DNA of 64,000 bases from Pseudomonas sp. 31-12 (GTDB lineage: Bacteria; Pseudomonadota; Gammaproteobacteria; Pseudomonadales; Pseudomonadaceae). This document shows positions 51,477 through 60,039 of the stretch, piece after piece. Both the position numbers and the translations under genes were made by a program. The DNA is taken from NCBI RefSeq assembly GCF_003151075.1, contig NZ_CP029482.1, positions 2,108,001 to 2,172,000 on the forward strand, in the 5' to 3' direction. The notes below the pieces were generated by a model. It saw only the letters and a list, made by a program, of their open reading frames with translations. It had not been told where the DNA came from and made no database searches. The first letter of the stretch is position 1. Each line of letters starts with the position of its first letter.

Positions 51477-51551
51477 ATCGCTAGCAGGCTAGCACCCACA
51501 GGAGGCTTGCGAACGCCGCAAATCCAATGTGGGAGCTAGCCTGCTAGCGAT
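51477..51551. repeat. REP pair, CTAGC variant, between hiuH and the LysE-type gene
   Basis: ATCGCTAGCAGGCTAGCACC at 51477 and its inverse ending at 51551. It is the third CTAGC-type pair in the purine region. Confidence 0.88.
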
Positions 51552-51561
51552 GCTTTAGACT

Positions 51562-52188
51562 TTAGCGGCTCAACAACGAAGCCGCACCGGCACCACTGAA
51601 CAACCCCGCACTCACCCGATTAAACCAACTCTGCCCCTTGCCACTGCGCAAATACCGCGCCGCACCATGCGCACCCAGCCCATAAGCCAACTTGCACAGC
51701 AGATCCAGCACGGTCCACGTCGCAATCATCACCAGCAACTGCGGCAGGAAGGGTTGCTCGGCACTCAAAAACTGCGGGAGGAACGCGGCGAAGAACAGAA
51801 TGTCTTTCGGATTGCTCGCACCCAGCACAAACGCGCGCCCGAACAGTGCGCGAAAGCGTGGCACTGGCGCAGCCTGGGGCACTTCAGCGCCGACCGAGGG
51901 CAGCCGCGATTGCTGCCAGCTCTGCCAGGCGAGGTAGAACAGGTACAGGGCGCCGACGATTTTCAGCGCGCTGAACAGCTGTTCCGATGCCAGCAGCAAC
52001 GCACCCAAGCCAAGTGCGGAAGCGCTTAACAGGCAGATCGAAGCAAACACGCCGCCCAGAAACGCCGGGTAAGAACGGCGCAAACCGTAATTCAGACTGT
52101 TGCTGATCATCAGCAAAGACAGGGGCCCCGGGATCAGGATCACCACCAGCGCAGCGGCGCTGAACAGCAGCCAGGTTTCCAGACTCAT
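51562..52188 (-). CDS. LysE/RhtB family amino-acid exporter
   Basis: The protein has 208 residues from the ATG at 52188, with GGAGG upstream. Six membrane segments with the family start VVILIPGPLSLLMISNSLNYG and the middle motif RAFVLGASNPKDILFFAAFLPQFL. Members export basic or neutral amino acids or homoserine lactone-like solutes; the substrate is not predictable. It lies downstream of the AzgA-type permease on the same strand, 80 bases away. Confidence 0.92.
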   Translation of the reverse strand: MSLETWLLFSAAALVVILIPGPLSLLMISNSLNYGLRRSYPAFLGGVFASICLLSASALGLGALLLASEQLFSALKIVGALYLFYLAWQSWQQSRLPSVGAEVPQAAPVPRFRALFGRAFVLGASNPKDILFFAAFLPQFLSAEQPFLPQLLVMIATWTVLDLLCKLAYGLGAHGAARYLRSGKGQSWFNRVSAGLFSGAGAASLLSR

Positions 52189-52267
52189 CACTTTCCTCCA
52201 TTTGTGCAAAAGCCCCACCCGCCGGGGTGAGGCTGTTTTGAAACACTGTTTTTGAAACGTGGACGGC

Positions 52268-53617
52268 TTACAAGAAAATGAACTTGGCGATGAAGATCGC
52301 GCACAGCACCCACAGACTGACGGAGATTTCCTTGTGCTTACCGGTGAAAGCCTTCAGCACCACGTACGTGATAAAACCCAGCGCGATGCCGTCGGCGACC
52401 GAGAAGGTCAGCGGCATCATGATCGCGGTGACGATCGCCGGAATGCTGTCGGTCGCTTCGTCCCACTCGATGTGCGCCATACCGCCCATCATCAGCATCG
52501 CCACATAAATCAGCGCACCGGCGGTGGCGTAAGCGGGAATCATGCCAGCCAGCGGTGCGAAAAACATTGCCGCAATAAATAGCACACCTACGGTCACGGC
52601 GGTAAGACCAGTCCGACCACCCGCCGCTACACCCGCGGCACTTTCCACGTAGCTGGTGACGGGAGGAACACCCACCACCGCACCAAACACGCTGGACGCA
52701 CTGTCGGCTTTCATGGCGCGGGAGAGGTTTTCGATGCGGCCGTCAGCGTTCACCAGGTTGGCGCGCTGGGCGACGCCCATCAGGGTGCCGGCGGTGTCGA
52801 ACATGTGCACGAACAGGAAGGCCAGCACCACGCTGATCATGCTGACGTTGAATACGCCGGCAACATTCATGGCCATCCAGGTCGGCGCCAGGCTCGGCGG
52901 GGCAGACATGATGCCTTCGTAGTGGACAAGGCCCAGGCCCCAGCCCGCGAGGGTCACGGTGATGATGCTGATGAGGATTGCGCCGAACACTTTGTGGTAG
53001 CTGAGCACGGCTATCATCAGGAAGCAGATGGCGGCCAGCAGCGGGCCGGGTTCGCGCAGAGAGCCGAGTTTGATCAGGGTGGCCGGGCTATCGACGACGA
53101 TGCCGGCGGTTTTCAGGCCGATCAACCCCAGGAACAGACCTACGCCGGCGCCCATGGCATAACGCAAGCTCACTGGAATGCTGTTGAGCAGCCATTCGCG
53201 AATCCGCGAAAAGGTCAGGAACATGAACAACACACCGGAAACAAACACCGCGCCAAGGGCGGTTTCCCAGTTGTAGCCCATGGTGCCGACCACGGTGTAG
53301 GTGAAGAACGCGTTCAAACCCATGCCAGGCGCGAGGCCGACCGGCCAGTTGGCGTAAAGGCCCATCAACAGGCAACCCAGGGCAGCAGCGATGCAGGTCG
53401 CGACGAACGCGGCACCGTGATCGATCCCGGCGTCGGCCATGATGTTGGGGTTGACGAAGATGATGTACGCCATGGTGATGAAGGTTGTCAGACCGGCAAT
53501 CAGCTCGGTCTTCACCGTGGTGCCATGCAAGCTGAGTTTGAAGATGCGCTCCAGCCAGCCATTGCGTAACGGCGGCGAGAGTTCCAGCGTCGGGGCTTCG
53601 GATTTGCGGCTTTCCAC
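52268..53617 (-). CDS. NCS2 AzgA-type adenine/guanine/hypoxanthine permease
   Basis: The protein has 449 residues from a GTG at 53617 with GAGGAG upstream. AzgA-branch signatures: FITMAYIIFVNPNIMADAG, NWPVGLAPGMGLNAFFTYTV, LFVHMFDTAGTLMGVA and VVGVPPVTSYVESAAG, with about 12-14 membrane segments. It imports hypoxanthine, adenine or guanine. The promoter (AAGCAA/ATTATG on the plus strand, 16 bases apart) has TTGTATACAA in its spacer, the same palindrome as at puuE and hiuH. This ties it to the purine regulon. Confidence 0.94.
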   Translation of the reverse strand: MESRKSEAPTLELSPPLRNGWLERIFKLSLHGTTVKTELIAGLTTFITMAYIIFVNPNIMADAGIDHGAAFVATCIAAALGCLLMGLYANWPVGLAPGMGLNAFFTYTVVGTMGYNWETALGAVFVSGVLFMFLTFSRIREWLLNSIPVSLRYAMGAGVGLFLGLIGLKTAGIVVDSPATLIKLGSLREPGPLLAAICFLMIAVLSYHKVFGAILISIITVTLAGWGLGLVHYEGIMSAPPSLAPTWMAMNVAGVFNVSMISVVLAFLFVHMFDTAGTLMGVAQRANLVNADGRIENLSRAMKADSASSVFGAVVGVPPVTSYVESAAGVAAGGRTGLTAVTVGVLFIAAMFFAPLAGMIPAYATAGALIYVAMLMMGGMAHIEWDEATDSIPAIVTAIMMPLTFSVADGIALGFITYVVLKAFTGKHKEISVSLWVLCAIFIAKFIFL

Positions 53618-53736
53618 AGCGAATACTCCTCAAGAGTTTTATTTTTATTTCCAGGGCCGGACCCATGAGGGTGGCAGCGGCCCTTTGAGGCACTTGCGAT
53701 TTGTTGACCGGCTGGTCAGAAACTCGCACGAAGTGG

Positions 53737-53764
53737 ATTATGCTTTTGTATACAAATAAAGCAA
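53737..53764 (-). promoter_or_regulatory. azgA-type permease promoter with TTGTATACAA in the spacer
   Basis: On the minus strand TTGCTT (53764-53759), 16 bases, then CATAAT (53742-53737). The palindrome TTTGTATACAAA (53745-53756) fills the spacer, a classic repressor position. A second imperfect copy (8 of 10) lies just upstream at 53780-53789. Confidence 0.72.
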
Positions 53765-53864
53765 ATAATGTTTTTGGTTTTGTAGACGAAAAGTTTGGCA
53801 ATAGGGATATATCGCCGGGAGGGAGGCTTTCGCGAGCCGTCTATCGCCGGTGTGCGGGCGAAAA

Positions 53865-53887
53865 AAAACCGGCGATCGGCCGGTTTT
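53865..53887. terminator. Bidirectional hairpin terminator
   Basis: AAAACCGG and CCGGTTTT pair around GATC-containing centre, with an A-run before. No gene reads into it directly from the left; from the right it would end the glutaredoxin transcript beyond the REP. Confidence 0.6.
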
Positions 53888-53922
53888 CTCTGTTCGGGAT
53901 TTGCAGTGTTGGTGCGGGCCTC

Positions 53923-53994
53923 ATCGCGAGGAAGCCCGCTCCCACAGGTTTTGTGTGCACCACAGATCACTGTGGGAGCGGGCTTGCCCGCGAT
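53923..53994. repeat. REP pair, mixed CGAGG/CGGGC halves
   Basis: ATCGCGAGGAAGCCCGCTCC at 53923 faces GGAGCGGGCTTGCCCGCGAT ending near 53994. Confidence 0.88.
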
Positions 53995-54021
53995 GGCGTC
54001 AGTCAAATCACCACAAAACCA

Positions 54022-54393
54022 TCAGGCCGCTGCGAACCGCTTATCCAGATAATCAATAATCGCCTTGGACTCATACATCCAGGTGGTTTGCCCATTCTCT
54101 TCAATGCGCAGGCATGGCACCTTGATCTTGCCGCCTTGCTCCAGCAGGGTCTGGCGATCCTGTTCGTTGTTTTTCGCATCGCGCAATGCCACCGGCACAT
54201 TCAGGCGACGCAGCGTGCGGCGGGTTTTCACGCAGAACGGGCAGGCGTGGAACTGATACAACGTCAGGTCCTTGGCGGCCGTTTCGACCTGGGCCTGAGC
54301 GGCGGCAGGGCGCTGCTTTTTGCCTGGACGGGTGATGAAGTCGATGAAGATGATCAGTTGGCCAAGGCCGACACGAAGCGCTTTTACGAACAC
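54022..54393 (-). CDS. Glutaredoxin-like protein with N-terminal membrane-proximal segment
   Basis: The protein has 123 residues from a GTG at 54393 with GAGGC upstream. A hydrophobic start (ALRVGLGQLIIFIDFI) is followed by a basic Pro/Ala linker and a thioredoxin-fold domain. Its redox site is CPFC in LYQFHACPFCVKTRRTL, the cis-Pro is in IKVPCLRIEE, and the end is YESKAIIDYLDKRF. It probably reduces disulfides or glutathione adducts at the inner membrane face. It lies about 100 bases below the folE stop, separated by a terminator. Confidence 0.9.
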   Translation of the reverse strand: MFVKALRVGLGQLIIFIDFITRPGKKQRPAAAQAQVETAAKDLTLYQFHACPFCVKTRRTLRRLNVPVALRDAKNNEQDRQTLLEQGGKIKVPCLRIEENGQTTWMYESKAIIDYLDKRFAAA

Positions 54394-54452
54394 GGAATAA
54401 GCCTCACAGGGCGAACGGAAGGCGCGCAGCTTACCTGATTTTTCTCGGGCGA

Positions 54453-54482
54453 AAAAAAACCGGCGATGAATGCCGGTTTTCT
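54453..54482 (-). terminator. Terminator after folE
   Basis: On the minus strand GAAAACCGGCATTCATCGCCGGTTTT continues into TTTT: AAAACCGGC/GCCGGTTTT stem with an ATTCATC-type loop, 13 bases below the folE stop. Confidence 0.85.
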
Positions 54483-54494
54483 TCGTGTAACAAA

Positions 54495-55040
54495 TTACTT
54501 GATCAGGCTGAGAAACTCGCTGCGGGTCGCCGCGTTTTCGCGGAACTCACCCAGCATCACCGACGTGATCATCGACGAATTCTGTTTCTCCACACCGCGC
54601 ATCATCATGCACATGTGCTTGGCCTCGATCACCACTGCAACGCCCAGGGCGCCGGTGACTTGCTGGACCGCATCGGCGATCTGGCGGCTGAGGTTTTCCT
54701 GGATCTGCAGGCGGCGGGCGTACATATCGACGATCCGCGCGACTTTCGACAGGCCCAACACTTTGCCGCTCGGGATGTACGCAACGTGCGCCTTGCCGAT
54801 GAACGGCAGCAGGTGGTGTTCGCACAACGAGTAGAGCTCGATGTCCTTGACCAGCACCATTTCGCTGTTGTCGGAGCTGAACAAGGCACCGTTGGTGACT
54901 TCTTCCAGTGTCTGTTCATAGCCGCGGCAAAGGTACTGCATGGCTTTGGCGGCACGCTTTGGCGTGTCGAGCAGGCCCTCGCGGGAGACGTCCTCGCCCA
55001 ATTGGCCGAGAATCGCGGTGTAATTCTGTTCCAGGGACAT
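54495..55040 (-). CDS. folE: GTP cyclohydrolase I
   Basis: The protein has 181 residues from the ATG at 55040 ([15 protein letters not shown]). Zinc and active-site residues are in [20 protein letters not shown], with [26 protein letters not shown] and [16 protein letters not shown]. It makes dihydroneopterin triphosphate, the first step of folate and pterin synthesis. Pseudomonads often carry two folE paralogues; this one lies by the Smr and prmB genes. The Smr gene upstream on the same strand is 78 bases away. Confidence 0.96.
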   Translation of the reverse strand: MSLEQNYTAILGQLGEDVSREGLLDTPKRAAKAMQYLCRGYEQTLEEVTNGALFSSDNSEMVLVKDIELYSLCEHHLLPFIGKAHVAYIPSGKVLGLSKVARIVDMYARRLQIQENLSRQIADAVQQVTGALGVAVVIEAKHMCMMMRGVEKQNSSMITSVMLGEFRENAATRSEFLSLIK

Positions 55041-55117
55041 GAAACTACCTGTGGGGATTTTCGCAAAGGGCAAGGGTACGGTGGCAAACACGGCGCTGCA
55101 AGCGTGAAGCGACAGCT

Positions 55118-55675
55118 TTACTCGTCACGACCTTCCATCATGGTCCGTTTGAGCATCACATAAACCGCTCCGGCACCGCCGTGTTTCGGTTGGCACGAGG
55201 TGAAGCCGAGCACCTGTGAATGCTGACGCAACCAGGTGTTGACGTGGCTTTTGATCATCGGCCGCTTGCCGTCCAGACGCACGGCCTTGCCGTGGGTGAC
55301 ACGCACGCAGCGGATTTCGAATTTGGTCGCTTCGGCCAGGAATGCCCAGAGGGTTTCCCGGGCTTTCTCCACGTTCATGCCATGCAGGTCGAGGCTGCCT
55401 TCGAACGGGATCTGTCCGATCTTGAGCTTGCGCATCTGGCTTTCCTGAACACCGTCGCGGGCCCACATCAGTTCGTCTTCCGGACCGACATCGATCACGA
55501 ACTGGTCAGACAGACCATCAACGGTGGTGGCATCGGTGCGAACGGTCGCGGCCTGGCGTAGCTTGGCGATTTGCGCACGGTCGGCCTTGGGTTTGCCGGT
55601 TTCGGCGCGATCGTGCTTGATCGGCTTGACGCCTTGGATCGCACTTTTGAACAGGGAAAAATCGTCGTCTTGCAT
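55118..55675 (-). CDS. Smr-domain protein
   Basis: The protein has 185 residues from the ATG at 55675, with GGAGG upstream. The N-terminal 90 residues are charged and probably disordered. The Smr domain ([50 protein letters not shown]) fills the C-terminal half. Stand-alone Smr proteins are nicking nucleases or, like SmrB, act on mRNA at collided ribosomes; which applies is open. I recall the same neighbours (folE, prmB) in P. aeruginosa. Confidence 0.93.
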   Translation of the reverse strand: MQDDDFSLFKSAIQGVKPIKHDRAETGKPKADRAQIAKLRQAATVRTDATTVDGLSDQFVIDVGPEDELMWARDGVQESQMRKLKIGQIPFEGSLDLHGMNVEKARETLWAFLAEATKFEIRCVRVTHGKAVRLDGKRPMIKSHVNTWLRQHSQVLGFTSCQPKHGGAGAVYVMLKRTMMEGRDE

Positions 55676-55762
55676 GTCAGCCTCCGCGAAGGGCGGCCAG
55701 TTTACCCAAGTCGAGGCGCTATCCATAACAATTGAGGCCCGCCTGAGCGCCGGGCCTTTGAT

Positions 55763-56083
55763 TCAATCGTGTTTTTTCATCAGGTGCGGGGACATGTTCA
55801 GCTCTCGCGACTGGCGCGAGCGGCGACGGCAGCGACGCCACAGCCACACCCCGATATAAAGCACGAACAGGCCAACCGCCAGAATGATCGCCGAGCCCAG
55901 CGGGCTGGCATTCAACTCGCCCAGGGCCGGGGGACGGCCCAGCAGACTGGCGGCACCGGCCATGGCCAGCAACACACCGCACGTCGCCAGCAAGGCAGCA
56001 AAAGCTGCGCCGAATCGAAAACGCCAGTTGCGTTGGCCCTTGGGCCGCAAGCGGCGTGCATCAAAACCATCGGATAACTTCAT
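55763..56083 (-). CDS. Small membrane protein of unknown function
   Basis: The protein has 106 residues from the ATG at 56083, with GAGGAAGG upstream. A basic N-terminus (DARRLRPKGQRNWRFRFG) leads into one membrane helix (AAFAALLATCGVLLAMAGAA), a short loop, a second helix (SAIILAVGLFVLYIGVWLW) and an Arg-rich tail RRCRRRSRQSREL. No family is recognised. It lies between the hydrolase and Smr genes on the same strand. Confidence 0.8.
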   Translation of the reverse strand: MKLSDGFDARRLRPKGQRNWRFRFGAAFAALLATCGVLLAMAGAASLLGRPPALGELNASPLGSAIILAVGLFVLYIGVWLWRRCRRRSRQSRELNMSPHLMKKHD

Positions 56084-56213
56084 TCCGACCTTCCTCAATG
56101 GGTATCGGCCCTTCGACCGGGAGTTGTCCGGGTTGTTCCTGAGGCTAAGTCAATTGCAGCAAATGAGAGGCTTTTGCGGATGAGCGGCGGTATTGACCGC
56201 TCTTCGAAGCCGA

Positions 56214-56804
56214 TCAAATCAGTTCGTGAGTCAGTGCGAGGGTGGCGAAGTTGTCCGCCATGATCGCCATTTCGGTCTGTTGAACGTGCTCGGCCGTGAG
56301 TACACCACCTTTGTAGGGCAAATCGCGCGTCGCGCAGGCGTCTTCAACCAGGGTGCAGCGAAAGCCCAGGTTCTTCGCTGCACGCACGGTAGTGCTGACA
56401 CTGGAGTGGCTCATGAAGCCGCACACGATCAGGTCCAGGGAACCCAGGTTCTGCAAGCGTTCCAGCAATTCGGTGCCGTGAAACGCACTCGGCAGCAGTT
56501 TGCCGATAATGGTTTCGTCCGCCTGTGGCTCCAGGCCCGGGATGAACTCACCGCGTTCGCCCTGTGGATCGAACAGCCCGCCGACAGTGCCGAGATGGCG
56601 TACATGCACGATCGGACGACCGGCTGCACGGGCAGCGGCGACCAGTTGCTTGATGTTCGCGACGGCAGCATCCATGCCGCTCAGGGCCAGCGGGCCGCTG
56701 AGGTATTCTTTCTGGGCATCGATGATGATGAGGGTCGCTTGGCTCAGTTTGGCCGCCGGGTAACCGCGACCGCTGAGTTGAAACATCGTTTGTGGAACGG
56801 ACAT
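56214..56804 (-). CDS. Isochorismatase-like cysteine hydrolase
   Basis: The protein has 196 residues from the ATG at 56804, with AAGGAG upstream; the frame continues above this but without a ribosome-binding site. Catalytic triad regions: Asp in LIIIDAQKEYLSG, Lys in ETIIGKLLPSAFHGTEL, Cys in DLIVCGFMSHSSVSTTV (here VCGF, Cys present). The family hydrolyses isochorismate, nicotinamide or similar amides. The substrate is unknown. Its promoter region is shared divergently with prmB. Confidence 0.9.
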   Translation of the reverse strand: MSVPQTMFQLSGRGYPAAKLSQATLIIIDAQKEYLSGPLALSGMDAAVANIKQLVAAARAAGRPIVHVRHLGTVGGLFDPQGERGEFIPGLEPQADETIIGKLLPSAFHGTELLERLQNLGSLDLIVCGFMSHSSVSTTVRAAKNLGFRCTLVEDACATRDLPYKGGVLTAEHVQQTEMAIMADNFATLALTHELI

Positions 56805-57042
56805 TCTGGGGCTCCTTGGAGTGGGGCTTTTGCGACATTGTCCTCTGGCTGAGCGGTTCTGTGAATCGCTACTATCGTAGACGCCGTCGTTGCTGGCGTG
56901 CAGCCTTGTCAAGATGCAGGTTTTGTTCAATAGCCAACAGCAAAAATGGATGCGTCCTACATCCGATCCGCTGTTTTCCCGCGTCGTCGTGGCGCGTTTT
57001 GGCTGTTAGAATCGCCAGTCGTTTTTTCTGGAGTTTACCCCC

Positions 57043-57951
57043 GTGATCACTTCCCGCCTTCGTACCCTGCGTGACCATATCCGTTGGGCCGTCAGCCACT
57101 TCCATGGGGAGGATCTGTTTTTCGGCCATGGGACCGACAACGCCTGGGACGAAGCCCGTCAACTGGTGTTGGGTGCCTTGCACCTGCCGTGGGAAATCGC
57201 CGACAGCTACCTCGACTGCAATCTGGAAGAGAACGAGTTGGTCAACCTGCAACGCCTGCTCAAACGTCGCATCGAGGAGCGCATCCCGACTGCTTACCTG
57301 CTGGGCGAAGCGTGGTTTTGCGGCATGTCGTTCATCGTCGACGAGCGCGTGCTGATCCCGCGTTCACCGATTGGCGAGCTGATCGAAAAACGCTTTGAAC
57401 CCTGGCTGGGTGCCGAGCCTGCGCGGATTCTGGACCTGTGCACCGGTTCCGGCTGCATCGGCATCGCCTGCGCATACGAATTCCAGAACGCCGAAGTGGT
57501 GCTGGCCGATCTGTCGTTCGAAGCGCTCGAAGTGGCTAACCAGAACATCGAGCGCCATGGCGTTGATGAGCGGGTGTACACCGTTCAGGGTGATGGGTTT
57601 GACGGCTTGCCGGGTCAGCGTTTCGACCTGATCGTGTCGAACCCGCCCTACGTCGATGCGGAAGATTTCGCCGACATGCCGGACGAATATCAGCACGAAC
57701 CCGAGCTAGGCCTGGCCTGCGGTGATGATGGTTTGAACCTGGTACGACGGATGCTCGCCGAGGCGGCAGATCATTTGACCGAGAAGGGCTTGCTGATTGT
57801 TGAAGTGGGCAACAGCCAGGTTCACGTCGAGGCGTTGTACCCGGAAGTCGACTTCGCCTGGCTCGATTTCGAACGCGGCGGGCATGGTGTGTTCATGTTG
57901 AGCGCAGAGCAGTGCCGCGATCATCAGGCCCTGTTCGCTTCCCGCGTCTGA
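57043..57951 (+). CDS. prmB: Ribosomal protein L3 glutamine methyltransferase PrmB
   Basis: The protein has 302 residues from a GTG at 57043 with GGAG upstream. SAM-binding motif I is [19 protein letters not shown] and the NPPY motif is in [13 protein letters not shown], as in HemK/PrmC-type glutamine N5-methyltransferases. The N-terminal domain ([31 protein letters not shown]) separates PrmB from PrmC. It methylates Gln150 of ribosomal protein L3 during 50S assembly. Confidence 0.95.
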   Translation: MITSRLRTLRDHIRWAVSHFHGEDLFFGHGTDNAWDEARQLVLGALHLPWEIADSYLDCNLEENELVNLQRLLKRRIEERIPTAYLLGEAWFCGMSFIVDERVLIPRSPIGELIEKRFEPWLGAEPARILDLCTGSGCIGIACAYEFQNAEVVLADLSFEALEVANQNIERHGVDERVYTVQGDGFDGLPGQRFDLIVSNPPYVDAEDFADMPDEYQHEPELGLACGDDGLNLVRRMLAEAADHLTEKGLLIVEVGNSQVHVEALYPEVDFAWLDFERGGHGVFMLSAEQCRDHQALFASRV

Positions 57952-57960
57952 CTGAATTGG

Positions 57961-58062
57961 CTTTTGTGGCGAGGGGATTTATCCCCGTTGGGCTGCGAAG
58001 CGGCCCCCAAAAGAGGGACTGCTACGCAGTCCAACGGGGATAAATCCCCTCGCCACCAAAAG
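57961..58062. repeat. Palindromic repeat of a second class (GGCGAGGGGATTTATCCCC)
   Basis: CTTTTGTGGCGAGGGGATTT onward (57961-57991) is repeated in inverse (58031-58062). Arms are about 31 bases with one mismatch, and the centre contains a second short inverted repeat (CTGCGAAGC/GCTACGCAG). It is unrelated in sequence to the GTGGGAGC REPs and belongs to another Pseudomonas intergenic repeat family. It lies between convergent genes. Confidence 0.88.
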
Positions 58063-58065
58063 CAA

Positions 58066-58857
58066 TCAGCGGTGCGTAGCAATCCAGATCAACAACCCCG
58101 CCTGAAACACCGCAAACGCCACCAGACACGTGATGGTAAAGCGCAGCCCGGCGTCTTCACGCTTGTACTTGCTGACCTTCTCTTCGTGCTTCTTCAGCTT
58201 CACTTCCTGCTCGGCCAGATTCTGCTCGGCCTGCTGAAGCATCTGCGCGGCTTCAAGGATTTCCACCAGTTGCAGCTTTTCGCTGTTCCAGTCACCCACA
58301 AGGTCTTCGACCTTTACTTCTTTGACGCTGCCTTTCAAATGCTGGGCGTCGGCGTAGACCACTTCAAACCCATGGGCCTTCAGAAAGTGATCGCGGCGCA
58401 GGCGGGTGTCTTCGTTCAACGCATCTTTATTGTTCAGATCGGTGCCGTCGACCGTGTAGCCGGGCCAACGCTTCTTCGCCCAAGTGATCCCTTGGGCGGC
58501 CATGAACCGGCCGATGCCACGGTTGATCGGTTCAATCTGCAAGCCGCTATCGGGCTCGAAATGCACACGTTTGGTGGTGTGATTGACCCACACGTCCAGG
58601 TGATTCTGCTCTTTGCGCACGCGCTGGCCAGGCAACTTGATGCTCATACGCATCAGGCTGTATTCCTTGCTATTGCGGTCGGCGTAACCGAATTCGACGA
58701 AGCGCAATGGTCGCCCACCGGTGTTGCGGTCGGTCTGCAGCGGCGCCAGACGGAGCATCTTGTGGTGCTCGACGTGGACGTCCGCCCACGGCAGCTCGAC
58801 CGCTGGCGGTGCGTCTTTTTCAGCGGTCGTGTCGGGTGAAGTCTGGGTATCAGTCAT
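58066..58857 (-). CDS. Coiled-coil protein with C-terminal membrane anchor, unknown function
   Basis: The protein has 263 residues. The first 150 residues form a soluble domain (MLRLAPLQTDRNTGGRPLRF, GIGRFMAAQGITWAKKRWPG). A coiled coil of about 60 residues follows (LQLVEILEAAQMLQQAEQNL, KKHEEKVSKYK), then one membrane helix at the very end (FTITCLVAFAVFQAGLLIWI). No catalytic motif or named family is recognised. Tail-anchored topology would leave the domain in the cytosol. I recall a homologue beside prmB/aroC in P. aeruginosa. Confidence 0.8.
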   Translation of the reverse strand: MTDTQTSPDTTAEKDAPPAVELPWADVHVEHHKMLRLAPLQTDRNTGGRPLRFVEFGYADRNSKEYSLMRMSIKLPGQRVRKEQNHLDVWVNHTTKRVHFEPDSGLQIEPINRGIGRFMAAQGITWAKKRWPGYTVDGTDLNNKDALNEDTRLRRDHFLKAHGFEVVYADAQHLKGSVKEVKVEDLVGDWNSEKLQLVEILEAAQMLQQAEQNLAEQEVKLKKHEEKVSKYKREDAGLRFTITCLVAFAVFQAGLLIWIATHR

Positions 58858-58956
58858 AACGGCGAGATCCTGTCCAAGCTCTGCTTGTCGCCAGTCATAG
58901 CGCTGGCGACAAAGGCTTATCGGCCGTTTTTTTCAGGACTGGAGGGTTAGTAGTGG

Positions 58957-59910
58957 CTAACTGGTGCGAAGTCCGTCAATAAACCCGAGGATTCGTGCAC
59001 CAAGTTCGGCGGCCAGGGGCAATTGTGGATCCTTGTACGAGGCCATTTGCCGTTTCACGTCGTTGGGCACGATGCGCATGACGTGGTTCATGCCTTCGAT
59101 CAGCGCCAGTTCGGCGTCAGGCTTGGCGGCCTTGAGCATTCGGGCGTCACCGACGCCGACCTGGATGTCGTTGCTGCCCTGGATGATCAGCGCCGGCATT
59201 TTCAATTTGCTGAACGCCGCCGCCGGATCCTGACGGAACAACGAAATCAGATATGGCTGCACACTCGGGCGGAAGATCACCTGCAACTGCGGTGGCACGT
59301 TGTCGTCGGTTTTGCCGGCCTTGAGGCTGTCGAGCAGTTCATTGCTGCGCAGCATCAGCGGCGGTGGCAGGCGATTGCTCAATTGTTGACGCAACACCTC
59401 ATCGATCGGCCGGGCGCTGCCGGACATGGAGATGACCGCTGCGGCTTCGACGCTCGGTGCCGCGAGGCTGGCAATCAAGGCGCCTTCGCTGTGGCCCAAC
59501 AGAATCAGCTGGCCAAAGCGCGGATCGGATTTGAGCTTGCGGCCCCAGGCCTCGGCGTCGGCCACATAGGCTTCCACCGACAGATTGCGCTCGTCCGGGG
59601 TCGCCGCAAGACTTGCCGCCACGCCGCGCTTGTCATAACGCACGCTGGCGATGTTGTGTTTGGCCAGCACCCAGGCCAGCCGCTTGAGGCTGTCGTTGCG
59701 TCCGCCATCGGGGTTATTTCCGTCACGATCCGTAGGACCGGAGCCGGAAATGATCAGGACAACCGGCACCGGGGTCTCGGATTTTGGCAGCAACAGCGAG
59801 CCGAAAAGCTCGCCGGTGCCGGTATCCAGAGTGATCGGGCGTTGCAGGACAGTGGCCTGGGCAAAGCCGGTAAACAGGGTAAGGCTCAAGGCTAGAACTC
59901 GCAGCATCAT
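58957..59910 (-). CDS. Secreted alpha/beta hydrolase
   Basis: The protein has 317 residues from the ATG at 59910 (a second ATG follows at once). Signal peptide LRVLALSLTLFTGFAQA. The oxyanion region is VLIISGSGPTDRDGNNPDG, the nucleophile elbow is LLGHSEGALIAS, and the acid and His are in IIQGSNDIQVGV and EGMNHVMRIVP. It resembles periplasmic serine aminopeptidase/esterase-type hydrolases (prolyl oligopeptidase-like S9/S33). It is divergent from aroC. No strong ribosome-binding site is seen. Confidence 0.87.
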   Translation of the reverse strand: MMLRVLALSLTLFTGFAQATVLQRPITLDTGTGELFGSLLLPKSETPVPVVLIISGSGPTDRDGNNPDGGRNDSLKRLAWVLAKHNIASVRYDKRGVAASLAATPDERNLSVEAYVADAEAWGRKLKSDPRFGQLILLGHSEGALIASLAAPSVEAAAVISMSGSARPIDEVLRQQLSNRLPPPLMLRSNELLDSLKAGKTDDNVPPQLQVIFRPSVQPYLISLFRQDPAAAFSKLKMPALIIQGSNDIQVGVGDARMLKAAKPDAELALIEGMNHVMRIVPNDVKRQMASYKDPQLPLAAELGARILGFIDGLRTS

Positions 59911-60039
59911 CACGCCATCATTCACAAAGGTGCCGGTTGGACTCGCGGGCACCCATAAGGTTCGAGGATGAACTACTTGGGTAGCCTGCGTATACTGGCG
60001 CGCATTACGTATTCAGGTTCATTTCACGGAGCGTCCTGC

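Larger units (their letters stand above)
53618..54021. other. 404-base gap with azgA promoter, terminator and REP
   Basis: No gene is seen. From left to right it holds the azgA-type promoter with its palindrome (53737-53764), a weaker second copy TTGTAGACGA at 53780-53789, a hairpin at 53865-53887 and a REP pair. Confidence 0.65.

Noticed and set aside
1018..53994. Repeated palindromes as a CRISPR array
   Set aside because: The repeats are dispersed singly between genes as inverted pairs, with no regular spacers and no cas genes. They are REP elements.
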